64,000 nucleotides of DNA from Flavobacteriaceae bacterium. Lineage in GTDB: Bacteria; Bacteroidota; Bacteroidia; Flavobacteriales; Flavobacteriaceae. Each line of letters starts with the position of its first letter. The first letter of the stretch is position 1. The position numbers were made by a program, and so were the translations under genes. Shown one piece after another: positions 43,876 to 51,976 of this stretch. Where the stretch lies: the NCBI GenBank assembly GCA_027082925.1, contig JALWTD010000011.1, forward strand, positions 124,001-188,000. The letters run 5' to 3'. The notes beneath the pieces were generated by a model. The model was not told where the DNA came from. It ran no database searches and was given only the letters and a program-made list of their open reading frames with translations.

Positions 43876-45405
43876 ATGACAACTAAAGTTGTAAAAGTGT
43901 TAAAATACGTAGGATTATTTTCGATTGTATTTTTTACAATAACTTCTTGTGAAAAAGAAATAGAAAGTATTGGCGTTAACCTTGTTAATAACAATAATTT
44001 TAGCACAAATAAGTTTGTTTCTGAAGTAGTAACAACAAATGTAAATGTAGATAGAGTTCCTGCAAATCAAGTAGGGCAGTATTTATTAGGAGTTTACAGA
44101 GATGACGAATTCGGGAAAATAAAAGCTTCTTTTGTAACACAAATAGGACTTCCTGCATCAGCAGAAGAATATGTGTACGGAACAAACGTAACATTAGATT
44201 CGGTAATTGTAAATATTCCATATCAAGCTACCAGATTGGAAGAAAATTATGAGGGAGGAGAACCTAAATTTTCTATTGATTCGGTAATTGGAGATGTAAA
44301 TACAGAATTTCAATTAAACATTTACGAGCTAAAAACGTTTTTAAATGTATTAGACCCAACCGATCCAACGAGAAATGCCGTTTATTATTCAGACAAACAA
44401 TTTTTAAAAGGACCATCAGCACTATACTCTGGTTCATTTAAAGTAAATCCGGATGATACTGTTTCATACATTAAAAGATATATGCCAGACGCATCGGTTT
44501 ACGATACAGATACGATTAAGCAAGAAGATTTAGGGCCAAGTATTAAAGTACCTTTAGATGAAGCTTTTATTCAGCAAGTGTTTATAGACAATGCATCGGG
44601 TCCTGAGTTTGATTCGTTCGATGATTTTAGCCATTACTTTAGAGGACTTTATATAGAAGCTGAAGAATTATTAAGCGATCAATCTCATTTAATTTCATTA
44701 GACATATCGCGTGCAAAAATGATTATCTACTATTCTCAAGACGAAGATGAGTCAGATATTGAAGATTTAAATAACAATGGCGTTCTAGGTGAACAAGGTG
44801 TTAGAGTGAAACATCAATACGACTTTCCTTTTGGAGGAATTTCATCAAGTGTTTACACAAGAGATTATACCATATCGCATCAAAGTGGGGCAGACAGACT
44901 TTATGTACAAGGAGCGGCAGGATCTTTAACAACGCTAGAGTTGTTTACAGGAGACGATCTTACTCAATTGCAAAATAACAATTGGTTAATTACAGAAGCA
45001 AACCTAATATTTTACGTAGACCAAAATGCTTCTAGTAACATAGCTCCAGAGAGATTATTTGTTTATAATTACGACGATAACTTACAAATTCACGATGTAA
45101 TTACAGAAGGTATTGGAGCTATTGGAGGAGAATTAGAAAGAGATGCCGACGGAAATCCATACAGATACAAAATTAAAATTACCGATTATATTTCAGAGTT
45201 ATTAAAAAATACAGATCCGGTTGATTTGGTTAAATTAGGTGTAAAAGTATTTAGTGATACAGACTCACCAGCATCTCCTTTTGACACAAAAATAGAGCAG
45301 TATAGTTGGAACCCGAAAGGAGTTGTATTATTTGGAAGTGATTTAGCAGCAGGAGATAAAAGAGTTAAACTTGAAATATTTTACACAGAGTTAAATAGTA
45401 ATTAA
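43876..45405 (+). CDS. DUF4270 family lipoprotein
   Basis: 509 aa. Signal with lipobox FFTITSC, then EKEIESIGVNLVNNNN as expected for DUF4270, a large beta-rich Bacteroidota outer-membrane lipoprotein. Function unknown; a surface role is usually assumed. It lies in the operon between the GT5-like gene and glmS. Confidence 0.85.
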   Translation: MTTKVVKVLKYVGLFSIVFFTITSCEKEIESIGVNLVNNNNFSTNKFVSEVVTTNVNVDRVPANQVGQYLLGVYRDDEFGKIKASFVTQIGLPASAEEYVYGTNVTLDSVIVNIPYQATRLEENYEGGEPKFSIDSVIGDVNTEFQLNIYELKTFLNVLDPTDPTRNAVYYSDKQFLKGPSALYSGSFKVNPDDTVSYIKRYMPDASVYDTDTIKQEDLGPSIKVPLDEAFIQQVFIDNASGPEFDSFDDFSHYFRGLYIEAEELLSDQSHLISLDISRAKMIIYYSQDEDESDIEDLNNNGVLGEQGVRVKHQYDFPFGGISSSVYTRDYTISHQSGADRLYVQGAAGSLTTLELFTGDDLTQLQNNNWLITEANLIFYVDQNASSNIAPERLFVYNYDDNLQIHDVITEGIGAIGGELERDADGNPYRYKIKITDYISELLKNTDPVDLVKLGVKVFSDTDSPASPFDTKIEQYSWNPKGVVLFGSDLAAGDKRVKLEIFYTELNSN

Positions 45406-45420
45406 GAAAACAAAATTGTT

Positions 45421-47274
45421 ATGTGTGGAATTACCAGCTATTTAGGCTATAGAGATGCTTATCCTATTGTTATTAACGGATTACAGCGTTTAGAATATAG
45501 AGGTTATGATAGCGCAGGAATTGTGCTTGTTGATGATGAATACAACGTAAACCTATACAAAACCAAAGGAAAAGTTTCGGACCTAAAAGAAATTGCCGAA
45601 AAAAATAATACGAGCGGATGCATGGGATTAGGACATACTCGTTGGGCAACTCACGGAATTCCAAACAATGAAAACTCACATCCACACACTTCAAATTCAG
45701 GTAATTTAGTAATTGTTCACAATGGAATTATAGAAAACTACGATACCATAAAAAAAGAATTACTTACAAGAGGTTATACTTTTAAAAGCGAAACAGATAC
45801 CGAAGTTTTAGTAAACTTAATTGAAGAAGTAAAAAAGCAAAACAATTGCAAATTAGGAAAGGCTGTACAAATAGCTTTAACAAATGTGGTAGGAGCTTAC
45901 GCTATTGCTATTTTTGATGTAACTAAAAAAGATGAAATTATAGTAGCTCGTTTGGGAAGTCCTATAGCTATTGGTATTGGCGAAGACAATAAAGAGTTTT
46001 TTGTAGCTTCTGACGCTTCACCATTTATAGAATACACTAAAGATGCTGTGTATTTGGATGATGAAGAATTAGCCATTATTAAGCTAGGAAGAGACATTAG
46101 AATTAGAAAAATAAACGATGATTCTGTTGTAGAAACAAACGTACAAGAGCTTAAATTAAACTTAGAGCAAATAGAAAAAGGTGGGTATGAGCATTTTATG
46201 CTAAAAGAAATTCACGAACAACCAAAAGCCATTTTAGATACTTATAGAGGAAGATTACTTGCCGATAAGGGAATTATTAAAATGGGTAGTGTAGATAATA
46301 ATATTGCTAAGTTTTTAAATGCAAACCGTATAATAATTGTTGCCTGTGGTACTTCTTGGCATGCCGGTTTAGTGGCTGAGTATTTGTTTGAAGACTTGGC
46401 ACGTATTCCTGTAGAAGTTGAGTACGCATCAGAATTTAGATATAGAAATCCGGTAATAAATAAAAACGATATTGTAATTGCAATTTCTCAATCGGGAGAA
46501 ACGGCAGATACCTTAGCAGCAATAAAATTAGCAAAATCTAAAGGCGCTTTTGTTTTTGGTGTTTGTAATGTTGTTGGTTCGTCTATTGCCAGAGAAACGC
46601 ACTCTGGAGCATATACACATGCAGGTCCAGAAATAGGAGTTGCTTCAACAAAAGCATTTACAACCCAAATAACCATACTAACTTTAATCGCCTTAAAACT
46701 AGGAAATTTAAAAGGAGAGCTTTCAAACTCTGTATTCCATCATTATTTACAGGAGTTAAACTTAATACCTGCTAAGGTAGAAAACCTTCTAAAAATAAAT
46801 TCAGAAATAGAAAATATTGCGGCTATTTATAAAGATGCTCCTAATTGTTTGTACTTAGGAAGAGGTTATAATTTTCCGGTAGCTCTAGAAGGTGCTTTAA
46901 AGTTAAAAGAAATCTCTTACATTCACGCAGAAGGTTATCCTGCGGCAGAAATGAAACACGGGCCTATTGCGCTTATAGATGAGTTTATGCCGGTGGTTGT
47001 AATTGCCACTAAAAAAGGACATTACGATAAAGTTGTTAGTAATATTCAAGAAATTAAGTCTAGAAACGGAAAAATTATTGCCATAGTTACTAAAGGAGAT
47101 ATTACCGTAAAAGAAATAGCAGATCATATTATTGAAATTCCTGAGACAGAAGAAGCTTTTTCTCCTTTACTAACCACAATACCATTACAATTGTTATCCT
47201 ATCATATTGCTGTAATGAGAGGCTGTAACGTAGATCAACCTCGTAATTTAGCAAAATCGGTAACAGTAGAGTAA
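45421..47274 (+). CDS. glmS: glucosamine-6-phosphate synthase (isomerising)
   Basis: 617 aa. Uses glutamine to convert fructose-6-phosphate to glucosamine-6-phosphate for wall and LPS. Catalytic Cys2 in MCGITSYLGYRDA, glutaminase motif GHTRWATHGIPNNEN; two SIS domains with IVACGTSWHAG, AISQSGETADTL and STKAFTTQ; C-terminus DQPRNLAKSVTVE. Complete. No glmS ribozyme is possible in the 15-bp gap upstream. Confidence 0.97.
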   Translation: MCGITSYLGYRDAYPIVINGLQRLEYRGYDSAGIVLVDDEYNVNLYKTKGKVSDLKEIAEKNNTSGCMGLGHTRWATHGIPNNENSHPHTSNSGNLVIVHNGIIENYDTIKKELLTRGYTFKSETDTEVLVNLIEEVKKQNNCKLGKAVQIALTNVVGAYAIAIFDVTKKDEIIVARLGSPIAIGIGEDNKEFFVASDASPFIEYTKDAVYLDDEELAIIKLGRDIRIRKINDDSVVETNVQELKLNLEQIEKGGYEHFMLKEIHEQPKAILDTYRGRLLADKGIIKMGSVDNNIAKFLNANRIIIVACGTSWHAGLVAEYLFEDLARIPVEVEYASEFRYRNPVINKNDIVIAISQSGETADTLAAIKLAKSKGAFVFGVCNVVGSSIARETHSGAYTHAGPEIGVASTKAFTTQITILTLIALKLGNLKGELSNSVFHHYLQELNLIPAKVENLLKINSEIENIAAIYKDAPNCLYLGRGYNFPVALEGALKLKEISYIHAEGYPAAEMKHGPIALIDEFMPVVVIATKKGHYDKVVSNIQEIKSRNGKIIAIVTKGDITVKEIADHIIEIPETEEAFSPLLTTIPLQLLSYHIAVMRGCNVDQPRNLAKSVTVE

Positions 47275-47319
47275 ACAAAAACTTAACATACGAAAAAGAG
47301 TATAATTCAAAAAAAATTT

Positions 47320-47327
47320 TAAATTTG
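47320..47327 (+). promoter_or_regulatory. -7 promoter box upstream of the leader ORF and DUF2490 gene
   Basis: TAAATTTG, exact TAnnTTTG, 46 nt after glmS and 32 nt before the 39-codon ORF. Likely promoter of the following cluster; no well-spaced -33 TTG is visible. Confidence 0.5.
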
Positions 47328-47359
47328 GAGTCATTAAACCCCATAAATTAAGTTTTAAA

Positions 47360-47479
47360 ATGAATACTTTTATAACCCCTTACAATCACGCAACGTGCAG
47401 TAGCTTATTATGCTCACGCTATAATTATTTTCACACAATTGTAGTTAATAACAAATCACAACACCATAAACAACTGTAA
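47360..47479 (+). CDS. 39-aa leader ORF
   Basis: ATG to TAA encodes MNTFITPYNHATCSSLLCSR followed by YNYFHTIVVNNKSQHHKQL. It lies at the right distance below a -7 box and ends 2 nt before a hairpin. Rich in Asn, His, Tyr and two Cys; no membrane segment. Placement fits a regulatory leader peptide (attenuation) for the downstream DUF2490, P-loop and ABC genes, or a small secreted product. No family recognised with certainty. The ~130 nt between its stop and 47610 holds the hairpin at 47481-47508 and otherwise only AT-rich sequence. Confidence 0.45.
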   Translation: MNTFITPYNHATCSSLLCSRYNYFHTIVVNNKSQHHKQL

Positions 47480-47480
47480 A

Positions 47481-47508
47481 TTAACGTTATATATATTGTA
47501 TAAGTTAA
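47481..47508 (+). other. leader hairpin after the 39-codon ORF
   Basis: TTAAC-g-TTATA pairs with TATAA-GTTAA (10 bp with one bulged G, loop TATATTG), followed by T-rich TATTTTGTATTTTTA. All A/T except two pairs, so it is weak. Two bases after the stop codon of the small ORF, where an attenuator would sit. Confidence 0.4.
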
Positions 47509-47609
47509 TATTTTGTATTTTTAGAGAAATACTAACTAAAAAAAGTAGGGTTTTCTATTAGCAAACTGTTATATACAAAACGTTATTAAAATCAATAATA
47601 TTAAAAACA

Positions 47610-48341
47610 ATGAATAGTACATTAAAATCAATTATAAATAGAGGATTACTTGGAGCTTTGCTTTTTGCTACTACTCTTACAATTAACGCCCAAGATTTAA
47701 GTAATAATCTAAAAATTTGGGGAGGATTAAGTTTTTCGTACAAAGCGAGTGACAATGTAACGCTAAAACTAGGACAACTTTTTGCATACAACGCCTCACC
47801 TAGTAGTTATAGTTTTTCTCAAACTAAATTAGGAGTATCTTATAAAATTAAGAGAAGAACATACGTTGAGGCAGGATATGTTAGAGGTTTGTTTAATGAT
47901 ACAAATTCTTTAAGAGCACAAGGAGCTACATCAGGATGGTTTAATAAATTAGCAGTAGATAGAGTGTACGCAAACTTTTCTTACAAGCACGATATTGTTA
48001 AACGATTGTCTTTAAAACACAAGTTTGAATTTCAATACTTTTTTCCTGATTTAGATAAATATAAAACACGAGCTATTTATTCGGCAAGGTTAGGATATAA
48101 TGTCAGAAGATCAAGTTTTTCACCTTATATAGAAGGACAAGTTTACAATTATGGTGGAGGAATTATCTCAGGAGGTTTTAAGAGATTTAGATTTAAAACT
48201 GGATTTAGCTTTAAGCCAATTAAAGATTCTTCAATGAAAACATCTTTCTATTATTTAGCTCAAAACGAATACAATACAGATCAGTTAGCAGATAACGATT
48301 ACGCTGTAGTAGGATTTAGCCTTTCATTTAAATTAAACTAA
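47610..48341 (+). CDS. DUF2490-like outer-membrane beta-barrel protein
   Basis: 243 aa. Signal peptide (LLGALLFATTLTINAQ) followed by alternating strands in the manner of a 10-12-strand barrel: LKIWGGLSFSYKASDNVTLK, FYYLAQNEYNTDQLADNDYA and a C-terminal GFSLSFKLN with the terminal aromatic belt. Fits DUF2490, outer-membrane proteins of unknown role. It is 26 bp upstream of a P-loop gene and two genes upstream of an ABC half-transporter, so it could be an export pore or a sensor. Confidence 0.75.
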   Translation: MNSTLKSIINRGLLGALLFATTLTINAQDLSNNLKIWGGLSFSYKASDNVTLKLGQLFAYNASPSSYSFSQTKLGVSYKIKRRTYVEAGYVRGLFNDTNSLRAQGATSGWFNKLAVDRVYANFSYKHDIVKRLSLKHKFEFQYFFPDLDKYKTRAIYSARLGYNVRRSSFSPYIEGQVYNYGGGIISGGFKRFRFKTGFSFKPIKDSSMKTSFYYLAQNEYNTDQLADNDYAVVGFSLSFKLN

Positions 48342-48367
48342 AAAAATCAACCCAAAAAAATACAGTC

Positions 48368-49456
48368 ATGAGATTACAAAAAATAAATTCAAAAAAAATA
48401 AAAAGAGCTATCATTTGTAAAAATGTAACGAGCACTACCATAAACAAACATATTAAAAAAACATACGTACCAAAAGCAGGTGATGTTGCTATCTTTAGAG
48501 TAAAAGAAATAGGAAAGCACACACGTATTCAATCTGTTGGAGGAAACAATAAGTATATTTTACCCGGAGATTTGGTAATGGCAACATTTGGAAACAGATA
48601 TGCTACAGGTCAAATGGAAGGTTATGTGCCAGACACATATCATACAACATACCATATTCTTGGTCAAGGAGGTGCGGTAGGTGTTCTTAAAAGTATGCAC
48701 TTAAAATTTGAAAAAGTAGGACCTACAACCCTAAGTTTGGTTGGTTATATTGTAAACGAAAAAGGGGATGTGGTAAATACCAAATACCTTAGAAACGAAG
48801 AGGTGGTTAAAAAAACAATCCCTTTAAATGCGAATGCTAAAGTTATTTTATCTTTAGGAACAAGCATGGATAGTGGAAAAACAACATCGGCAGCATTTTT
48901 AGCACGTGGCTTAAAACTTGCCGGAAAAAAAGTAGCGTATATTAAACTAACAGGAACGGTTTATACAAAAGATAAAAGTATGGTAAGAGATTACGGAGCA
49001 GAAGTTGTTTTAGATTTCTCTGATTTTGGATTCCCTTCTACCTACATGTGCTCTACAGATGAATTGTTAAAACTATACAAAAGAATAACAGCGCAAATTA
49101 AACCGTACAATCCAGATTATATTTTAGTTGAGGTTGCAGATGGCTTATTGCAAAGAGAAACACACGCTTTAATAAATAACAAGAAGTTTAAAGATAAAGT
49201 TTCTGGTGTTGTTTTTTCATCTCAAGACAGTATGAGTGCAATTTCTGGAGCTGATATGCTAACAAAACTAAAGTACAATATTATTGGAGTTACCGGACTT
49301 TTTACAACGAGCCCACTATTAGTAGATGAGGTTAGACAAAGTTCAAATTACACTGTTTTAGAAGGAAAAGACTTGATGTCTAAAGAAATAATAGATACTT
49401 TAGAAAAAAAAATAAACTACCAAAATTTTGAGAACAAAATGGCAATTAATAGCTAA
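48368..49456 (+). CDS. DUF1611-like P-loop protein
   Basis: 362 aa. The N-terminal ~150 residues are a beta-rich domain with KAGDVAIFRVKEIGKHTRIQ and GNRYATGQMEGYVPDT. The C-terminal half is a P-loop domain: VILSLGTSMDSGKTTSA (P-loop at 164-172), LARGLKLAGKKVAYIKLTGT and ILVEVADGLLQRET. This resembles the BioD/MobB/DUF1611 group of the SIMIBI P-loop superfamily. DUF1611 members N-acylate or transform amino acids, but the substrate here cannot be inferred. In a cluster with a DUF2490-like gene and an ABC half-transporter. Confidence 0.68.
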   Translation: MRLQKINSKKIKRAIICKNVTSTTINKHIKKTYVPKAGDVAIFRVKEIGKHTRIQSVGGNNKYILPGDLVMATFGNRYATGQMEGYVPDTYHTTYHILGQGGAVGVLKSMHLKFEKVGPTTLSLVGYIVNEKGDVVNTKYLRNEEVVKKTIPLNANAKVILSLGTSMDSGKTTSAAFLARGLKLAGKKVAYIKLTGTVYTKDKSMVRDYGAEVVLDFSDFGFPSTYMCSTDELLKLYKRITAQIKPYNPDYILVEVADGLLQRETHALINNKKFKDKVSGVVFSSQDSMSAISGADMLTKLKYNIIGVTGLFTTSPLLVDEVRQSSNYTVLEGKDLMSKEIIDTLEKKINYQNFENKMAINS

Positions 49457-51125
49457 TTTTTTAAAAAGTAACCGTTCTTTAGTAGCGGTTACTTTTTTAA
49501 GTGGCTTGTGTTACAACATTTTTACATTATTAATTCCTATTAGCTTAGGACGCTTTTACGAGTTTAACTTTGGCTTTTCTTCGCATAGGCTTAGGTTACT
49601 TGAGTTTTTACCTTTTATCAACACAAAAAGCTTTAAAACCTTTTTTATCTTCTTTTTAGTACTTGTTTTTATTCGTTTTATGTTCGAATATTTAAACAAG
49701 TATTTTACGGCTATTATTGGAGAGCGTTTTGCTAAAAACTTAAGAGAAGAACTTTTTAAACACCAACTTCAAATAAACGCTTCGGTTTACAATCAAAAAG
49801 GAATAGGGAAATATTTGTTACGGTATAGTGGCGATTTAAAAAGTATTCAAAACTATGTAACAAGAGGCTTATTTAGGTTTTCTCAAGATTTATTTTTGAT
49901 TGTATTTTTGCTGGTTACCATTGCGTATATAGATATTCATTTAGGTTCTATAGTTGCCATTTCTATAGCTGTTTCAATACTTATATTGTTTTTTATTAAT
50001 AACATACTTTACGCAATATCTGTAAAGAGAAGAAATCACAGGTCAACAATGTTAACCTTTGTAAATACCAGATTAAGAGCAATACACACCATAAAAGCAT
50101 TAAACAAATATTCTACAGAAGAAAAGAGGTATACAAGGCGCTCTGAAAAACTATTTCTTTTAGGGAAAAAATATCAGCTAACCGTAAGTTTAATTCAGGC
50201 TATTATCCCGGCATTAACATATACAATGTTGGCGGTGCTAATGTGGTACGTATATTATTTAAAAACAACAAAAGGAAGCGAGTTTCATCAATCTTCATTA
50301 CTAATATTAATACTTTTAATTATTTCATTTTTACCTATTTTAAGACGTACACTTAGAGTTAGTATTATTTGGAAACTAGGAAATATTTCGTTTGAAAAAC
50401 TATTAAATATATTTTCTTTAGACGCTGAAAATGAAATTCCTATAAAGCGAATTAGTTTAGCTTCAAAAGAAATTAAGTTTAACAATGTTCAGTTTAAATA
50501 CCCAACATCAGAAAATATTATTTTTAAAGCATTAAACTTAGTACTTTACCCTAAAACAACAACAGTAATTATAGGGAGCTCCGGAAGCGGAAAGAGTACG
50601 TTTATAAATTTATTATTAAAAATTTACAGACCAACAAAAGGTACTATAAGGTATGGAAAATACAGCCATAGAAAAATTGCTGAAAAAACAATTAGGCGAA
50701 ATATAACGGTTATTTCTGATGCTTTTCCCTTGTATGGAAAAACGGTGTATGAAGCTATTGTACATATACGAAATAGTGAAAAAAAAATAAAGGCAGCTCA
50801 ATTACTAGAAGAACTTCAGCAGTTTGAAAGCAAGAAAAATTGGTTGGAATTGCACGACCCTATAGGCGATTTAGGAAACACACTTACTAGCGGGCAAAAG
50901 AAAATTTTAATGTACTGTCGTGCATTATTAACAAATAAACCTTGGATTATAATAGATCAACCTTTTAAAAACTTGAATCCAAAAACTGTTGCTCATATAA
51001 AAAACATCTTATACAAACTAAAAACAAAAAAGACGTTTGTTATTTTAGATACAAAAATTCCGGAAGGTATTGTTGCCGAAAATATCTACAAAATTGAAAA
51101 TGGCACTGTGATTAAACAAGAGTAA
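49428..51125 (+). CDS. ABC half-transporter with degenerate ATPase domain
   Basis: 565 aa from TTG 49428, overlapping the P-loop gene by 29 bp. Six helices (residues ~18-315) of exporter type, then a nucleotide-binding domain. A-loop FKYP and Walker A IIGSSGSGKST (382-391) are intact; signature is LTSGQ (486-490). Walker B ends IIIDQ with Gln511 in place of the catalytic Glu, the H-loop His is missing (FVILDTKIPEG), and the Q-loop Gln is Asp (TVISDAFPLYG). Binding of ATP is likely, efficient hydrolysis is not. It may be the silent half of a heterodimer or a nucleotide-gated protein. Confidence 0.85.
   Translation: MRTKWQLIANFLKSNRSLVAVTFLSGLCYNIFTLLIPISLGRFYEFNFGFSSHRLRLLEFLPFINTKSFKTFFIFFLVLVFIRFMFEYLNKYFTAIIGERFAKNLREELFKHQLQINASVYNQKGIGKYLLRYSGDLKSIQNYVTRGLFRFSQDLFLIVFLLVTIAYIDIHLGSIVAISIAVSILILFFINNILYAISVKRRNHRSTMLTFVNTRLRAIHTIKALNKYSTEEKRYTRRSEKLFLLGKKYQLTVSLIQAIIPALTYTMLAVLMWYVYYLKTTKGSEFHQSSLLILILLIISFLPILRRTLRVSIIWKLGNISFEKLLNIFSLDAENEIPIKRISLASKEIKFNNVQFKYPTSENIIFKALNLVLYPKTTTVIIGSSGSGKSTFINLLLKIYRPTKGTIRYGKYSHRKIAEKTIRRNITVISDAFPLYGKTVYEAIVHIRNSEKKIKAAQLLEELQQFESKKNWLELHDPIGDLGNTLTSGQKKILMYCRALLTNKPWIIIDQPFKNLNPKTVAHIKNILYKLKTKKTFVILDTKIPEGIVAENIYKIENGTVIKQE
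49463..49498 (+). terminator. terminator-like hairpin inside the ABC gene, after the P-loop gene
   Basis: AAAAAGTAACCG (49463-49474) pairs perfectly with CGGTTACTTTTT (49486-49497), loop TTCTTTAGTAG, ending in a T-run. It begins seven bases after the P-loop stop but lies in codons 12-24 of the ABC gene. If functional it would reduce transcription of the transporter relative to the genes upstream. Confidence 0.55.
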
Positions 51126-51128
51126 GTA

Positions 51129-51740
51129 CTAACTTACAGTATCGTGAACCATAGTATGCATGCCATTATTCCATAAAGTTAAAATATCGGTAGCTACTTG
51201 TGCTCCACTTCCGGCTGCAATGGCAAACTGACTTCTCCAACCAGCAAGTACACCGGCCACATAAATACCTTTAGTTACTAAATGGTTCGTATTTTTTAGC
51301 ATTATTCGTTCTTTTTGAGCAGGTAAACTATGATGAGGTTCTACATATTGAGTTAAACCTTCAATATTAAATAAATTAGATGGGCCAACAGCAACTACCA
51401 CAATTTTAGCCTTGTAGGTATTTTTATTTGTTGTTACTTCAAAATTCGGGTATTCTCCGGTTATTTTAGTAACCTTTTCTTTTTCTATTTGTTGTATATG
51501 CGGGTATAGTTCTGATAGTTGAGCAGCACCTTTTTCAAGAATATCACCACCTTTTGTGCCTTTATCAAAGCCTAAAACATTATTTAATTCTGCATTTTTT
51601 AGTGCAGAACTTTTTTGATGCATAACAATGCCTATTTTTTTTGAAGCTACAAAAGGTTTTTGTGAGGCAGAACCTAAAACTAAAGCGCAAGATAAACCTG
51701 CTGCGCTTCCTCCAATAATAAGTGTGTCAAAAGAATCCAT
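51129..51740 (-). CDS. short FAD-dependent oxidoreductase, thioredoxin-reductase-like, lacking the NAD domain
   Basis: 203 aa against ~310 in full TrxR. N-terminal FAD motif LIIGGSAAGLSCALVLG and a C-terminal FAD motif, KGIYVAGVLAGWRSQFAIAA, are visible. The usual Gly-Asp of AAGD is GV, the CxxC redox pair and the inserted NAD(P) domain are absent. The sequence is coherent throughout, so it is a minimal family member rather than a pseudogene. Convergent with the ABC gene (3 bp apart). Nine bases upstream is the displaced marC end. Substrate unknown. Confidence 0.75.
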   Translation of the reverse strand: MDSFDTLIIGGSAAGLSCALVLGSASQKPFVASKKIGIVMHQKSSALKNAELNNVLGFDKGTKGGDILEKGAAQLSELYPHIQQIEKEKVTKITGEYPNFEVTTNKNTYKAKIVVVAVGPSNLFNIEGLTQYVEPHHSLPAQKERIMLKNTNHLVTKGIYVAGVLAGWRSQFAIAAGSGAQVATDILTLWNNGMHTMVHDTVS

Positions 51741-51749
51741 TATAAAAAA

Positions 51750-51971
51750 TTAATTGTTAAACAATCCTTGAATGTTTGATGTACATAATTTTACAGCAAT
51801 TTCCAGTAAAACTACACCAAAAATTTTACGAATTACACTAATACCAGATTTTCCTATAATATGCTCTATTTTATGAGATAGTTTTAAAACAGAGTAAACA
51901 AAAATCATGTTGATAAAAATAGCAATAATAATATTTATAGTTTCAAACTCTGCTTTTAAAGATAAAATAGA
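51750..51971 (-). pseudogene. displaced 3' end of marC (222 bp)
   Basis: Encodes 73 codons equal to the C-terminal third of MarC from SILSLKAEFE onward, then GLFNN and a stop. Outside the last ~35 bases only three bases differ from the intact marC at 54548, whereas the last 35 bases differ at seven or more. No start and no upstream part; the copy ends abruptly 6 bases before the LamG stop at 51977. This is a direct duplication formed when the LamG segment entered the marC locus. Confidence 0.85.
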
Positions 51972-51976
51972 GTATT

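Noticed and set aside
45406-45420. glmS ribozyme
   Set aside because: Only 15 bp separate the DUF4270 stop and glmS, leaving no room.
46903-47344. Minus-strand ORFs over the glmS end
   Set aside because: Overlap a conserved gene, no signal peptide or family pattern.
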